A DNA stretch of 64,000 bases from Nephrocerus scutellatus (Eukaryota > Arthropoda > Insecta > Diptera > Pipunculidae), in the NCBI GenBank assembly GCA_947095585.1, contig OX352761.1, positions 95,375,333 to 95,439,332 on the forward strand, written 5' to 3'. Under the pieces are notes generated by a model. That model ran no database searches and had not been told where the DNA came from. It saw only the letters and a list, made by a program, of their open reading frames with translations. Every line of letters starts with the position of its first letter. Position 1 is the stretch's first letter. Both the position numbers and the translations under genes were made by a program. Below are positions 31,768-48,341 of the stretch, piece after piece.

Positions 31768-33343
31768 AAATTGTTAGTTACTATTGGGAAACGTACAAAT
31801 CAAAAAAAAAGCAGAGAACATTGCTCCACAGAAAGTATTAATTCTTATTTCATTGGCATTTTGACACAAGCACTTAATGTAGCACTTGCGTTTTTTAAAC
31901 TTTCACTTAGTTAAATAAGTTTCTTTAGATTAAATAAGCAGAGAAAATAGTAAATAAACAAGACTTGTTGTTGTTCTTGTTGTTGCAATTAATACCAAGG
32001 ACAGTAGAATCGCAGGAATGTGAATTAGAATAAACTGATGTCCCGAAAAACGTTAGCCTCATCATTTCAAATAATGCCGAAGAATCACTCTTTTACTTGC
32101 AGAAGAATAAAATTTTCCTACAATCTTTGCATAGATGCACACCATATCCTAAAAAGGCTTTATAGTAGAGAAATTAATCAACTTTCAATAAGTATGTACG
32201 TTAATTTAAATTTACATTTAAAATTTGTTAGTAATAAACCGCAAACTTAGAAGTGTTATCATTGTCTCGTATTCCTTATTCAAAATCGCCAAATTGTGTA
32301 TCAATAAATTTTATTAGAAAATTCTTATAAATAGAAACACATTTGTTTTAATTTGAGCCCGAAGAGCGAAGGAATTCTTTTTCACCGTGTGTATGTTTGT
32401 CAGTTTGTCCACTCGTATAACTTGACTTCTACAAGTCAGAATTTTATGGAATTTATTTTAAATTAATTGATTAGCGCTTGGCTTGCGATGGCGTTATTTA
32501 TTTTATTCATAGGGATAGTGTTAGGAGGAAAAGTATAAAAAAAGGCTTTTTCATGAAACTAAAATCATGTTAGGCAAATTCAGTCTTTAGACTGAATTAC
32601 AACTATCCATATTGGCGATTTTCCCCGAAGATACCAAATGAAAGTCAAATATCTAGCCTATACAGCCAATTTAGAACGGACAGACCTCTCAAAATCTGGG
32701 AGGAATAATGTTATCCTCTATATACTAATTGGCTTTGTTACTCACTGAAAAAGTAGCTTTAAAACTGTTATGAATATCATCACAAGCAAAGACATAAACC
32801 ATTATATCACAAGCCCAAGATCATTTTATTCTGAACACTTAGAGCACGCTCATACTCTGAGCAAATAAGAAACACGAACATTTATCTTGAGAACTCTTTG
32901 ACTGCTCTGAACTAATTTATGAAAACGCCAAATGACAGAATATTGTGAAAACTTGTTGTTCTATCTGTAAGTTGATATCGACAACAAAAAACGACACCAA
33001 TAAAAATACAATTCAGTCAATAAGTAAGTCAGTTGAATTAAGCATAAAACATCTATTCTATGTCTCGTTGCATTTGCTGGGTTCATTTGTGCGTGAGCTA
33101 AGATTCACGTGATTCAAGCGACGATCATTAAGGGCAAATTCAAAGGAGAAGATGTTCTAATTCCGAGAATTCCTCTGATTCCAACTGACATTCCGTTCGA
33201 CTTCAAGCGCATTTAATTCCCCGTTCCCCGATTAACAAATCTCATGGTCAATCGTTGGAAGTATAAATCTGGAATTTCCGTGTTTTTCTCATGGTCAGTT
33301 GTACGTCGCGTGTTCGAGAGTTGGCTACCCATCATCTACTATA
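31768..33343. other. NAGK 3' UTR and intergenic DNA
   Basis: No coding sequence recognised. The first few hundred bases are probably NAGK 3' UTR; the remainder is AT-rich with no defined repeats. Confidence 0.4.
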
Positions 33344-33628
33344 TTGCTTTCAACAAAATGAGTTAGGTATTTTTTGTGGTTAACGGCTGATTAAAGCAAC
33401 AGCAAAAACTAACCAAATCTTGGTAAATTTTTTGTTTCATGTGTTTACCAACTTATCCATATATAATTTTTAAAAGTCGACTCTGGTGGTGAGAATTATA
33501 AATAAAAATTTGGTTAAATATTCTTAACCAAAAAATTTTTTTTTTGTTAACGCTTAACCATTTTCTGGTCTATCCAATTTGTTTGTTGTTGTAATTTTTA
33601 TATTTTTGTTGAAAGCAATTGAAAGCAA
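33344..33628. mobile_element. MITE, intact-looking single copy
   Basis: Ends CTATATTGCTTTCAAC and GTTGAAAGCAAT, with the ordered boxes of 6378-6842 (TGAGTTAGGTA, AAGTCGACTCTGGTGGTGAG, TGGTCTATCCAA). The copy is about 285 bases and serves as reference for the rearranged pair at 6.4-6.8 kb. Confidence 0.8.
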
Positions 33629-33872
33629 TCGTTGTTCATTTACGCGCCGGAGAACAGAACAAAAAGGCCAATTACATTTATTTATTACGAAGTCCGAATT
33701 AAAAAATTAGAAAACTCCTCCATTTTTGACGGGTTATTGCTAGTATAATAATAATATAAGAAAAAGTCAGCTGAAAGCACTCTGCAAATATTTTTCCTCT
33801 TAGACTGGTATGTTATTGCGGATGGTGGGAATATTTTTCTAAATCAATAACTAAAAAGTTTCGTCGACGGGT

Positions 33873-34140
33873 ATTAGAAACTAATGTCGTTTTTTTTTTG
33901 TTTTAGAAATTTGAGCTCAGTTTTTTTTTCGAAAAACCAAACACGAAAGTCGAGAATCTTTTGTTGCATGCGTTGTTTTTGTAGTTAATGAAACACCCCA
34001 CTTTTCTTTCCCAAAATATCAAGATCTGTTTGAGGGGAAATCCGATCTCCGTAGATTGGTTTTTTGAAATAAACCAACAACTTGACAGCCAAAAAATCAA
34101 TCTACTCCAGATTTATTTTTTAAAAACACGACATAAGAAA
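33873..34140. repeat. Dispersed repeat family C copy
   Basis: Inverse orientation of 5930-6345: ATGTCGTTTTTTTTTTG, GAAATTTGAGCTC, CCCAAAATATCAAGATCTG, GGGGAAATCCGATCT and AAAAACACGACAT. Confidence 0.55.
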
Positions 34141-34200
34141 AACGATTGACCAAAAAGAAGTAACACAAAAAACAGACTGTATGCAATGGTGTCTTCATTG

Positions 34201-34683
34201 GCTGTATTTTATTTGCCGAGGAAAAAAAATTACAACAATAATTGCACTGTCGAATAGCTTCTATGGAATTCGCGAATACCAGCTGAGGCGGTGGTTTTCT
34301 AATTTCATTTCTTTTAGTCAAAATGTTGAGTATCTTCTGTTGCCATTCTTTGTTCTCTGCATGCCATTCTTTGTTCTTTGCATGCCTTTCTTTGTTCTCT
34401 GCATGCCTTTTATCCTTCGCATTCTCTTTCATCCTAAGCCTTTCCAGTTTACCTCTTTCTTTCAACTCCATTCACTCCTTTTTGAACTTACGTTTACGAT
34501 TTAGTAATCTTTCTTTCACTAATATTTTCTTATTGTTATTTAGATGAGATGAAGCTGAAGTGGATAACCCCTGAAATTGCGAAATCAGAACACACACACG
34601 GTGACAATACTTTCTATTAAAATTTGGACCTCGGGTTCGGGTTCCAATTCGAATTGCTAATTCCTCGGCAAATAAAATGCAGC
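34201..34683 (-). mobile_element. GCTG-family DNA element carrying coiled-coil coding sequence
   Basis: Ends GCTGTATTTTATTTGCC and GGCAAATAAAATGCAGC with subterminal CGAGGAA / TTCCTCG. Inside, on the minus strand, one frame runs from about 34620 to 34310 with a single in-frame stop near 34474. The first half reads SSHLNNNKK and VKERLLNRKRKFK. The second reads KERGKLERLRMKENAKDKRH and several AENKEWH-type repeats, ending QQKILNILTKRNEIRK. Such charged coiled-coil tails end transposon-encoded Myb/MADF-like proteins. The element is thus probably an internally deleted relative of an autonomous transposon, of which 5570-5706 and 15088-15223 are MITEs. Confidence 0.6.
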
Positions 34684-35311
34684 TGATGTTGCGAAAAGAA
34701 GTGAGAAAGAATAATTCAAAAAGCACCGTTATTTTTTCTCTGTCTCTCTTCCAAAGCATTCCATATGGAAAATTAATAGGGAAAAAGCGAAAATAAAAAA
34801 ATATCTGTCTGTCTGTCTGTGTCCAGTGTCCAGCCCAGACGGTTAATGATGAAAATTCATATTTAAGCTTTTTACATAAATTGTGAGGGGCCAGATGATA
34901 TTGACGGAAATCTGACAACCGGAAGTGACATTTTACTTAGACAGTAAATGAAAGTCGTGTTGTACCCACACCTTCATTTTTTAAAATATTTTTCTACAAA
35001 TAATCTTTTTCTATTTAATTTTTTTAACGCTTTAGAAAAGCCAGAGCATTAATAATTCATTGCAATGAATTGAATTGAATATTAATAATACCTTAATAAT
35101 TAAAAAATTAAAAAAAGCAAAATATTAATTTCATTAAAACAATGACGTGTTTGTGTTTTTTAAATTAAATCTTGTTTTTTTTTTAAATAATTTGCGATAC
35201 CTATCTTTAGCATATAAAAACCAACTTTTTATGATTTTGATTATATCTGCACTTTTAGCATCCGGGAATTTTTCCATCGTACAGTCTAAAAACGAGAGTA
35301 TAATTATTAAA
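34684..35311. other. No gene recognised
   Basis: AT-rich, with a TCTG tetranucleotide run near 34806. Open frames are low-complexity. Confidence 0.4.
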
Positions 35312-36218
35312 TTAAATATAAACTGTACTATGGTTAATTTTACCTATTATTATATCCATTATAATGTACGATTTAACTGGATTATTATTGTTTTGCCCAA
35401 ACCATGAGAAGTTGCCGGCAGCCTCATCAGTTATGAGATTTTTTAGACAACCTCTTATATAAATGACTAAATTGACTAAATGAAATAAAAATGTGAAATT
35501 AATGGAAATGTAACTGCATTTTATGTTTTCTTACCAAATACATTACAAGACTTCTGTCAGCTCCTAAGTTTTCCTCCAACTCCAAAAAATCTTCTTTGTT
35601 CTTTTTTGGAAGTTTTAGCATAACTGAAGGTTCTTCATACACCGATTTATTAGAAGACTCATTTAATTCCCTTTCTTCCTGGCGTAGGTTCTTTAATTCA
35701 TTCAGCACTGTCTCTAACATTGTGTTTGTCTGCGATTCCAGTATTTTACTGCAGTCACATGAATCCTTTTTTGACATAATAACTGAAGATTCTATATCTT
35801 TGATATCATCAATCGCCTCAACTCCAGTTACTGATTTCAGAGACTTCTTTACTGTTCTTATGTCCTTAGGAAGATGTGGATGATACCTATACAACAAGTG
35901 TAGTAATTCGTTCGCACATTCATTCGTTACTTGGAACTTGACAGCCCATTGAGCCAAGTCTTGAATTACGTTATCGTTTTCAAAAACTTTGGAATAACTT
36001 TTTTCGCAGGTAGACAATCTTTCTTCACTGTTAAAGGCTTCATCCTCAGGTACAATTTCAATGTCTGTTTGAGTAACTTGAATATACTGTTCTGAAGGAG
36101 ACGCTTCATCAAAATTAAAATGGGCAGCATCTGATTCCTGATTCCCACTACTTTTAAATCGAGCCTTCTTCATATTAATAATCTCTTTTTTGATTTCCAC
36201 ATCGTCTTTTCTTTTCAT
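35312..36218 (-). CDS. Gene ending in a DUF4806-like domain (two exons)
   Basis: Exon 1 (36218 to about 35537) opens with a basic stretch (MKRKDDVEIKKEI). It continues into LAQWAVKFQVTNECANELLH with HPHLPKDIRTVKK, then LPKKNKEDFLELEENLGADR, the usual start of DUF4806, and ends at a TTG|GTAAGA donor. A second coding stretch (about 35475-35312) after a TTTCATTTAG acceptor reads IYIRGCLKNLITDEAAGNFS WFGQ, the expected DUF4806 end, then a stop. The two stretches do not join in phase by these signals (phase 0 against a required phase 1), so a small middle exon, another splice site or a frameshift is implied. The function of DUF4806 is unknown; related insect and cnidarian proteins are often transposon-associated. 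Host gene versus domesticated or dead transposon is undecided. Confidence 0.6.
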
Positions 36219-36594
36219 ATTTTAAGGTAATTTAATATTTAAACAACAAAACGAGACTTTCGATAGATTTTTTTTGACAGAGTACATTACTTTAACCATT
36301 TGATAATTACAGGAACAAGATGACATTCATGACATTAGGGGCCCGGCTACCGAAGACATGTCATATTTATGTCGTTTTTTGTTTGTTTTAGAAATCTGCG
36401 CTCGAGGTGATTTTTCTCGGCAAATGGTTGTTGATGTAATCGCGTTTTTTCTCTGACAATTTATCCGCGACAACGATTAGGTTTGTGGGATAATTTCCAC
36501 CAAAACCAAATAAATAAATATATATATCTTCAAGCACATTTACGTTACAATATCAAATAATTTAAATAAAAAAAAGATGAGCGTGTAATCTTTG
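36219..36594. other. No gene; partial repeat family C
   Basis: About 36370-36430 contains ATGTCGTTTTTTGTTTG, TTAGAAATCTGCGCTCGAGG, an end of repeat family C. The rest is AT-rich. Confidence 0.45.
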
Positions 36595-37060
36595 AAGTTA
36601 AACTTCTTTGGCGTAGTGGCCGAAATTACGATTAAATTAAAAGGTAACAATAGTCCTACATACCGAATTTGATACGAATCGCTTGAGAAATGGCTTGGTC
36701 CACAAAATTCCAGACCCTATTGGCCAGATCACAGAATTTCCATTGGAACAAGTCTTATAGTCACAACGAATCGGTTGCAAAATGGCTTGTTACACAAAAT
36801 TCCAGACGCTATTGGCCAGATCACAGTATTTCAATTGGAACCAGTCTTATAGTCGCATCTTAGTCGTACGTACCGAATTTCATACGAATTTCTTGAGAAA
36901 TGGCTTGGTTCACAAAATGCCAGACCCTATTGGCCAGATCCCAGAATTTCCATGCAACAAGTCTTTTGTTTTTTTAGAATACATACCGAATTTCATACGA
37001 ATCACTTGAGAAATGGCTTGGTTCACAAAATTCCAGACCCTATTGGCCAGATCCAAGAAA
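36595..37060. mobile_element. R120-type element with four repeat units
   Basis: Left-end sequence TTTGGCGTAGTGGCCGAAAT and ACGATTAAATTA matches 24300. Four units follow, starting near 36655, 36766, 36866 and 36982, with high similarity (TGGCCAGATC, AATTCCAGAC). Spacing is about 100-116. Confidence 0.7.
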
Positions 37061-37770
37061 TGATTACAGTTACACATTCGAAATTTTATAATCGCTTCAA
37101 AATGATTTCAGTTATAAATTCGAAATTTCACATCCGCATCCGCATCAAAATGATTTCAGTTACCCGCTAGTCAAGCCTACACACCAACTGCTGCAACAGC
37201 CATTTTCTAATATAATGATGTCGCGTAATTCGCAAGGTATTTGATAGAAACTAATTTCATATTATATACACCAACCGCTCCATCCGCAATAATACGATGA
37301 AAATGTAGATGTCGCGTAAAACACAAATTCTTATCATATACACCAACCGCTACGCAGTGCGGATATGATCTTACATCCGCATCAAAATGATTTCAATTAA
37401 CCCGTAGTCAAGCTTATACACTAACCCGTAGTCAAGCTTATACACCAACTGCTGCATCAGCAATTTTCTTAAATAGGGTGTCCCAACAAGAGCGCCGGAT
37501 TTAAATTTGACGCCATTTTGTACGGGTTGTACGGTGACGTGACATTTGTTTCGTACAGACCACGCAATGTAAGAATATGGAATTTGAATGCAAGAGAATC
37601 CGGCGCTCTTGTTGGGTCACCCTTTATAATGTATATGTCGTGTAAATCGCATGGTATTTAATACGAAGCAATGTAATGTCATATACATAAACTTCCAATT
37701 TCGCATCATGGCCGCAACAATATGATGTTTACCCACTAGGCGCGCTTAAAGAAGTATAACTTAAAAAAAA
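37061..37770. repeat. Local diverged repeat, interrupted by a MITE
   Basis: Boxes ATCCGCATCAAAATGATTTC, AACCCGTAGTCAAGC, ATACACCAACYGCT and ATGTCGYGTAA recur two to four times. The copy near 37470 is split by the MITE at 37475-37623 and resumes after it (TTATAATGTATATGTCGTGT). Confidence 0.65.
37475..37623. mobile_element. MITE with 27-bp terminal inverted repeats
   Basis: AGGGTGTCCCAACAAGAGCG then CCGGATT at the left end and the complement AATCCGGCGCTCTTGTTGGG then TCACCCT at the right end; 149 bases with no coding content. It splits a repeated segment whose other copies are unbroken, so the boundaries are fairly firm. Confidence 0.85.
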
Positions 37771-37799
37771 AAAAAAACTTAGAAAATGAAGGCAAAAAA

Positions 37800-38455
37800 T
37801 CTCTCAACCGGTCCCAATTTCGAGCCGATGTCATCCAGTTTCGCATTCCTAAACTCTGGGCGCCCTGATATGTGCCATTCTTCAAACGTAGGCTTGGCCG
37901 GCCTCGCTGTCGTGTTCCATAAATTCTACCTACTCTTCGAACAGGATCCTTTTCGCTAATGTCTTGCCCACCGGAGCCTACCGAGGATAATTCTCTTCAC
38001 GATGTCGACATCGCGGTAACGCTCGAAGATATCATCATTATAGTCTCCGGAATCGTCCTTCCTCACATGGCCCCCTTCTCCGTAAGACATTTCTAACGAA
38101 CGAGGCTAAGAGGTTAAAATGCTTTTTGCTAAGCACCCAAGTCCACGATCCATATGTTAGTACTGGTATGCGTATGACCATTGCTTTATACACCAACAGC
38201 TTGGATGTTATAGTTGAATTCCTGGATCCTGGTCTTGACAGACTTAAGTAGGCTTTGTTGGCTTTGAACAAACGTGCGCGTATTTCTGGTTCCATGCTTT
38301 TATCGGCAGTTGACCAGAATGAGTTAAAGGATTACACTACTTCTAATTCGCGCTCCCCTATTTTAATTGAATGATCAATGTTGGATCTTCTGCTCGCAGA
38401 CGTGGCCACCATGTACTTGGTTTTGCTCTCATTTATGTGCAGCACCGCCCGCTCG
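37800..38455 (-). pseudogene. RTE-like non-LTR retrotransposon fragment
   Basis: The minus strand encodes LHINESKTKYMVATSAS, then (after a stop) ARLFKANKAYLSLSR, STITSKLLVYKAMVIRIPVL TYGSWTW and FVRNVLRR, the usual reverse-transcriptase thumb and C-terminal region of RTE-type elements. A GRPSL-like basic tail in another frame follows towards 37850. Both ends are truncated. A related 3' end is cut by the right window edge (about 63960-64000). Confidence 0.65.
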
Positions 38456-38459
38456 ATCT

Positions 38460-38690
38460 GGATTAAAGCTTCCTGTAGGATTTATGAAAGAGGACAGCGA
38501 GGCCGTCCAAGCCTACGTTGGAAGGATGCGTAGACCACTACGCCCAGAGTTTAGGGATGCCAAACTGGGTGACATCGGCTCAAAATCGGGACCAGTGGTG
38601 AGACTTTTTGCGGGAGATCAGGACCGGACCCTGGTAGAAGAGCCAAATATGATGAAATCCCTTGAGCGTGTACATTATTTAAAAAAATAG
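38460..38690 (+). CDS. Unrecognised open frame
   Basis: The frame reads LPVGFMKEDSEAVQAYVGRM, RRPLRPEFRDAKLGDIGSK and ends at TAG at 38688. It begins exactly where the antisense retrotransposon fragment stops, so upstream codons in this frame are antisense noise. Its composition is less AT-rich than its surroundings. No family is recognised; it may be a 3' remnant of a mobile-element protein. Confidence 0.25.
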   Translation, partial: GLKLPVGFMKEDSEAVQAYVGRMRRPLRPEFRDAKLGDIGSKSGPVVRLFAGDQDRTLVEEPNMMKSLERVHYLKK

Positions 38691-40364
38691 CATACAGAAA
38701 CGCACTTTGTTATCGAGCCTGGTACGCTATTCTTGCATATCAATTTATAAGGAGGTCAAATACTTTAATGGGATGTAGCGCCAGAACCATCAGACGAAAG
38801 ATCGGGCGAGGCTGTCTCGGTTCGCACAGCCGTTGGCTTGAAGTGAAACGTCTATGTCAACGAGTAGCTTTAAGTGTAACGGATTGAAATGAAAACGAGA
38901 CAATTATTTACTTCGATTAATAGTCGACGACAATTTTGTTTAACATTGGCTTGCGATATGAGAAATAAGATACATAAGGTATAATATCAACCTAAATCAC
39001 CGCGCTAACTTAATAGAAAGGAGCGCGAGCGACAGTTTTGTCGAATCTGCGCGTCTCCCCTTCCCAGCCAACCCGCTCGCAACGACGCAGACTCAATGTC
39101 TTAGCAGCGTGCTGACCGAATACGTTAAATAACGACAGCGCACTTACGTCTCCAAGACCAATCGTTAGGGAGTTATTGAGGCTAGACGATATAAAAAAAA
39201 ACAAAAGTCCTTCTAAATTGATACAAATATGTGGAAATATGTATTGGTCTATATATATAAATATAATATATTGTATATAAAAAAATTACGACGTTGCACA
39301 TTTTGTTTTTTTTTGTTTGCAAAATACAATGCAAATATTGTTCTCTTAAATCAATTGTGTAAAAACGAAAAGTTCATGTTAGTTTTGTGTTGTAAAGAAA
39401 AATAAAAAATACTAAAATTGTGTAATGTTACAATTCATGTGATTCACGATCGATGTGTAGATCATGTAGACTGTGTACATAAAATACTCTATCGTGGAAC
39501 CGGCCAAACTAAATTCTCTTCTTTTATTTTTTATTTAAACAAGGATACTTTAGGAAAAAGATAATTTTAAAAACAATTTCAAACGAAGAAGTTCTTATAA
39601 TTAATTATGTACTTATCTTATTTCTTAGGCCGCATTCATTTCACCATATTTCTTCAATCAAGGAAAGATAACAACAATCTACATACATATGTGTATCTAT
39701 TACAATATTTCTTAATGTCAACTATCTTTGATAATACTTAACTCATTCAGGTTATAAATTGTAATTATTTATATTATATCAAATATTTTACCCAAGTCCT
39801 TTATAATGGAAATAGGTATGCTATTGTAATGACCGCTTAAGGTGTAAGTTATAAATTGTAATTATTATATTTTATCAAAGTTTTTGCCAAAGGTATTTTA
39901 CATGGAAATACGTATGATATCGCAAAGGCAAGGCGGCCTAAAACGGTGTAAGATTGTGATTTTGTAAATTATATTTTTCAATTTGTGTCCATTTTGCATT
40001 TCGTTTTCCATCTAACAACTCATACTATGAATACGTATTCTTGTTTTGAAACCTTCCACAAAGATTACGTTTTAATAATAATTACAAGAATAACTAACGC
40101 AATATGAAGTGCTTTGTAAATACAATGCAACTTTCTTCTTTTTCTTTCGACAAACGTTTCAGTTGTGTTTTGACAATTTGTAGTTTCCATGTTTCCCTAA
40201 TTTGGCTAATTTTCTCATCACATTTGTATACATATAATATGCGAGCATATAATTTATACTAATTTAGTAGTTATTAATGAACTTAATAAATATTTGTAAT
40301 TATTATTATGTTAAAATGCAGATAAGATATGGATTACGAATGTAAAGTGGCTAAGTGGGTCACA
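38691..40364. other. Intergenic DNA and Sra-1 3' UTR
   Basis: No coding sequence. The part next to 40364 is presumably Sra-1 3' UTR; plus-strand TTTATT sequences (minus AATAAA, for example around 39525) are possible polyadenylation signals. Confidence 0.4.
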
Positions 40365-45387
<5,023 letters not shown>

Positions 45388-45573
45388 CAATAAATAATAA
45401 TATTTGGCGCGACAGACCATTGCGGTCCAAGGCCTAACTTCTCGCGACCATTTGTGGTGCACATATTAATTTTTGGACACAAATGGAAGGGACCTACAAT
45501 TTAAGGCCGGATCCGAACGGCGAATTGAGAAGCTTTCCGTGACAAGGTATTAATTACTCTCGGAACGTTGCAA
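45388..45573 (-). mobile_element. tRNA-derived SINE, head-truncated
   Basis: The reverse complement of the 53400-53620 body: AATAAATAATAATATTTGGC tail, GGTCCAAGGCCTAACTTCTC, GAAGGGACCTACAATTTAAG and AGAAGCTTTCCGTGACAAGG. The tRNA-like head is missing. Confidence 0.8.
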
Positions 45574-45794
45574 TAAATAAGATAACTTTTTCTCTGATCA
45601 GGCAGCCGAATAAATAAGTTCTTTATTTTTCCCTGGACTGGAACACTAAACAGGCAAAGTGATAATTAAAATTAACTCTGGTGGAGTGGTTTCTAACTAA
45701 AAGCAAAGTTTCATTCATACGAAAAGTTGTATTGAAATTATTTCGAATGCATGGCATTGTTGTTGTTAAGTTATTCCAGTACTAATAAAATACA

Positions 45795-45961
45795 GCTTAA
45801 GAATTTAAGTTGGAATCGATAGACGTTACTTCAACCACAACTCATGTTATAGCAATGGAATAGAGTGAAATAAAATGTTGTAGCAACGCTAGTAGTCATC
45901 AAAATCCGTCACTAAAAGCATTGCTTTTAGTTATAGTTACGTCTATCGATTCGGACCTTAG
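45795..45961. mobile_element. MITE with AATCGATAGACGT ends
   Basis: TTAAGTTGGAATCGATAGAC at the left and GTCTATCGATTCGGACCTTA at the right form inverted repeats of roughly 35 bases around about 95 bases of non-coding sequence. Confidence 0.7.
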
Positions 45962-47559
45962 TTTAAAAAATAAAAGTCATAACCAAAAGATTTAAACTAA
46001 GACAATCTAACATACCAATTCAGAAAGGTGGTCCTGAGTTCGCAATTCACAAATTACAACTTTAATTACAAGAAGCAAAAGTTCACCAATTTACACTGGT
46101 GATTACTTATTATTCAGTAGGCGATACATATTACATTTGACATAAATTGAGAACGAGTGCTATCAAGCCGTGGATTGACTATTCTTAATATTTAAAGAAG
46201 AGAGTTTGTAAATGTGTGCTGCAAAGAAGTGGCTACTAACAAAGGTCTTAAGAAGCTGCGAAGACACAGACACACAGAATAGAGAAACTATTATTCACAT
46301 AGGCAGTAGCTCTATCTACTTTTCAAATTTTATTTCTCGACAAATCGTACCTGAACGTTGATTTACGTTTGCTGACTTGGTGTGTGTGTATATTTTTGAT
46401 TGCCATTTTCATTTGGTTCGTGCTAATGAAAGTGGTAATAAGTCATTTATGCGTTGTGTAAATACTAACTTTTAATAATTGTTGCATATTATTTTTCAAT
46501 TTTCAAGCTGATACTGCAAAAATCTTTTATTATCTTATTCTTTTATATTATTGTATGTTGTCGTTTGACTTTTTTAATTTTTATCGTGTAAAAAAATTCG
46601 GCTTTTCAAATACGGATTTTTCAGTTGTAAGGCTAGTTTTAAATTGGGTTCCACAACAAACCTGTCAGCAAAAAATTCAATGTCTACTCACACATTCTTA
46701 AAGATCAATCTATTTGGGCATTTCGAAAACGAAAAGTAGAAAGAAATTGCTACCTTGTTGCTTGTTCATCAAGCATCATTCAACAGAACTGTCAAATCCG
46801 GCAAAGTGCGTGATAATGATAATAAAATGTGAAAGTTTATTCAAACCTGAATAAAAAACAACAACAATATAAGACAATAGATAAGAAAAAAGATTTCATA
46901 TTTTATTAAGTTGATAGTATACTATAGTTAACAGACCAGAATAATCGTTCGGATTTTGAAATAAATTTTATCTCAGTTAGCTGTTGCGTCTGCTATCTGC
47001 TTGGCAACTCAACTTTGGAATCGGAGTCACGTATACTCGTACACGCAACAATTAAGAAGACGCATAAATTTTTATGAAATTTTCATGATTCTCCCAGTTC
47101 AACATACAATTAAAATTTAAAGTGTTTGAAAGGTTTTTTAGTCATAGTTGTGAAACAGCCGGTCTCTTTTTTAAGGTAAGTTCCATAATTTTTGTTTTAA
47201 ATTTTGATTATAAAAAACATTTTGAGCTGTTTGAATTGAGTTACATAAAATCATAAATTAAAGTAAATACTCTTATTGGAAAAGTTTATAAAGCCAAACT
47301 TGGGCAGAATAACATCCAACAAGAGTTCTCATTGTGCCAGAACAGAGGACAGAATTTGGTAACAAAATGAGCCATGAGCAGTGCTGCCGTTTTATAGTTA
47401 TTTTGTGAATGGAGTATATTACTAGGCTTCTGTGAAGTATATACGATTAAAATACTCATAAAAAATACGAGGGGTGGATTTTCAATAAAATAATTTTTTA
47501 TTGAAACTAAGGCTAAACTACGGTACACGCGTTCTTCGATTTGGCCTTCTTGACACCCC
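45962..47559. other. No gene seen
   Basis: AT-rich intergenic DNA without recognised coding sequence, repeats or RNA genes. Confidence 0.4.
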
Positions 47560-47890
47560 TCACTATAAAGCCCTTATTGAGCAGATTGCGAAAATCGCCA
47601 TCTTGTTTTGGGGAGACGCCCACTTTAGGTGGATGCATTTGTATTTAGAAGGAGGTGTGGGGGTTAATTGTTATCATACGAAAGGTTATAAAAATACCTT
47701 TCATTAAAAAAAAATGGGGCTAATAGAACCCCCCTCGACGGAGTAAGAGCAAAAAACAGATTTTTCCATAAAAGTGTAAAAAGGGGCGTGCTTAAAAGTG
47801 GGTGTGGCAAAATATTGGTATCAAATGAAAGATGATAATTAGGTCTACACAGCCATGCTATTCTTAAGGGCGTGGCTCAATTCTAGCGAA
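47560..47890. repeat. Dispersed repeat family A copy
   Basis: Ordered boxes as at 596-1318 and 7240-7760: GGGGGTTAATTGTTATCAT, AAAAATACCTTTCATT, ACCCCCCTCGACGGAG, GGGCGTGCTTAAAAGTGGGT and ATATTGGTATCAAATGAAAG. Confidence 0.7.
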
Positions 47891-48341
47891 ATTGCAATCA
47901 ATTAATAATGCCTTTATATGCTATGTTTATATCTAAAAATGGTTACCCCATACCATATGCTGGCCGATACCATATTATGCTTACCAAAACCGGTGACACT
48001 GTAAAATGCTCTGCGCTAAATTCATTTATGTTCAGATAGGATAGGAGTGGGGCAAAAACGCCGTTCCCGAGGATACCGTAGAAACGCCCCCTGTGCAATA
48101 GCACTAAATTTATATTTTTCCATGTTTTTGTTCCTGTGTTCCATTATATCTACACGCAAGTACGATTATGTACTTATGCTTATATGTTATGTTATCATAT
48201 ACACAAACCGAATACAAAATCCTAAAACTATGCTACAAGAATCAACCGGATAAGCCAACGTTTCTATTATGATATGATATTATGTATAGAGATATATAAG
48301 GGCTTATTATATATAGATATATTTTTTGTATAGAAAATCCT

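Noticed and set aside
34097..34918. Open frames on the minus strand as a host gene
   Set aside because: They lie across the ends of an inverted-repeat element, contain an in-frame stop, and look like a transposon protein tail; outside the element the frame has no family resemblance.
38367..38690. A 107-residue protein starting at 38367
   Set aside because: The first about 30 codons are antisense to a retrotransposon fragment; only the part after 38460 could be coding, and it is unidentified.
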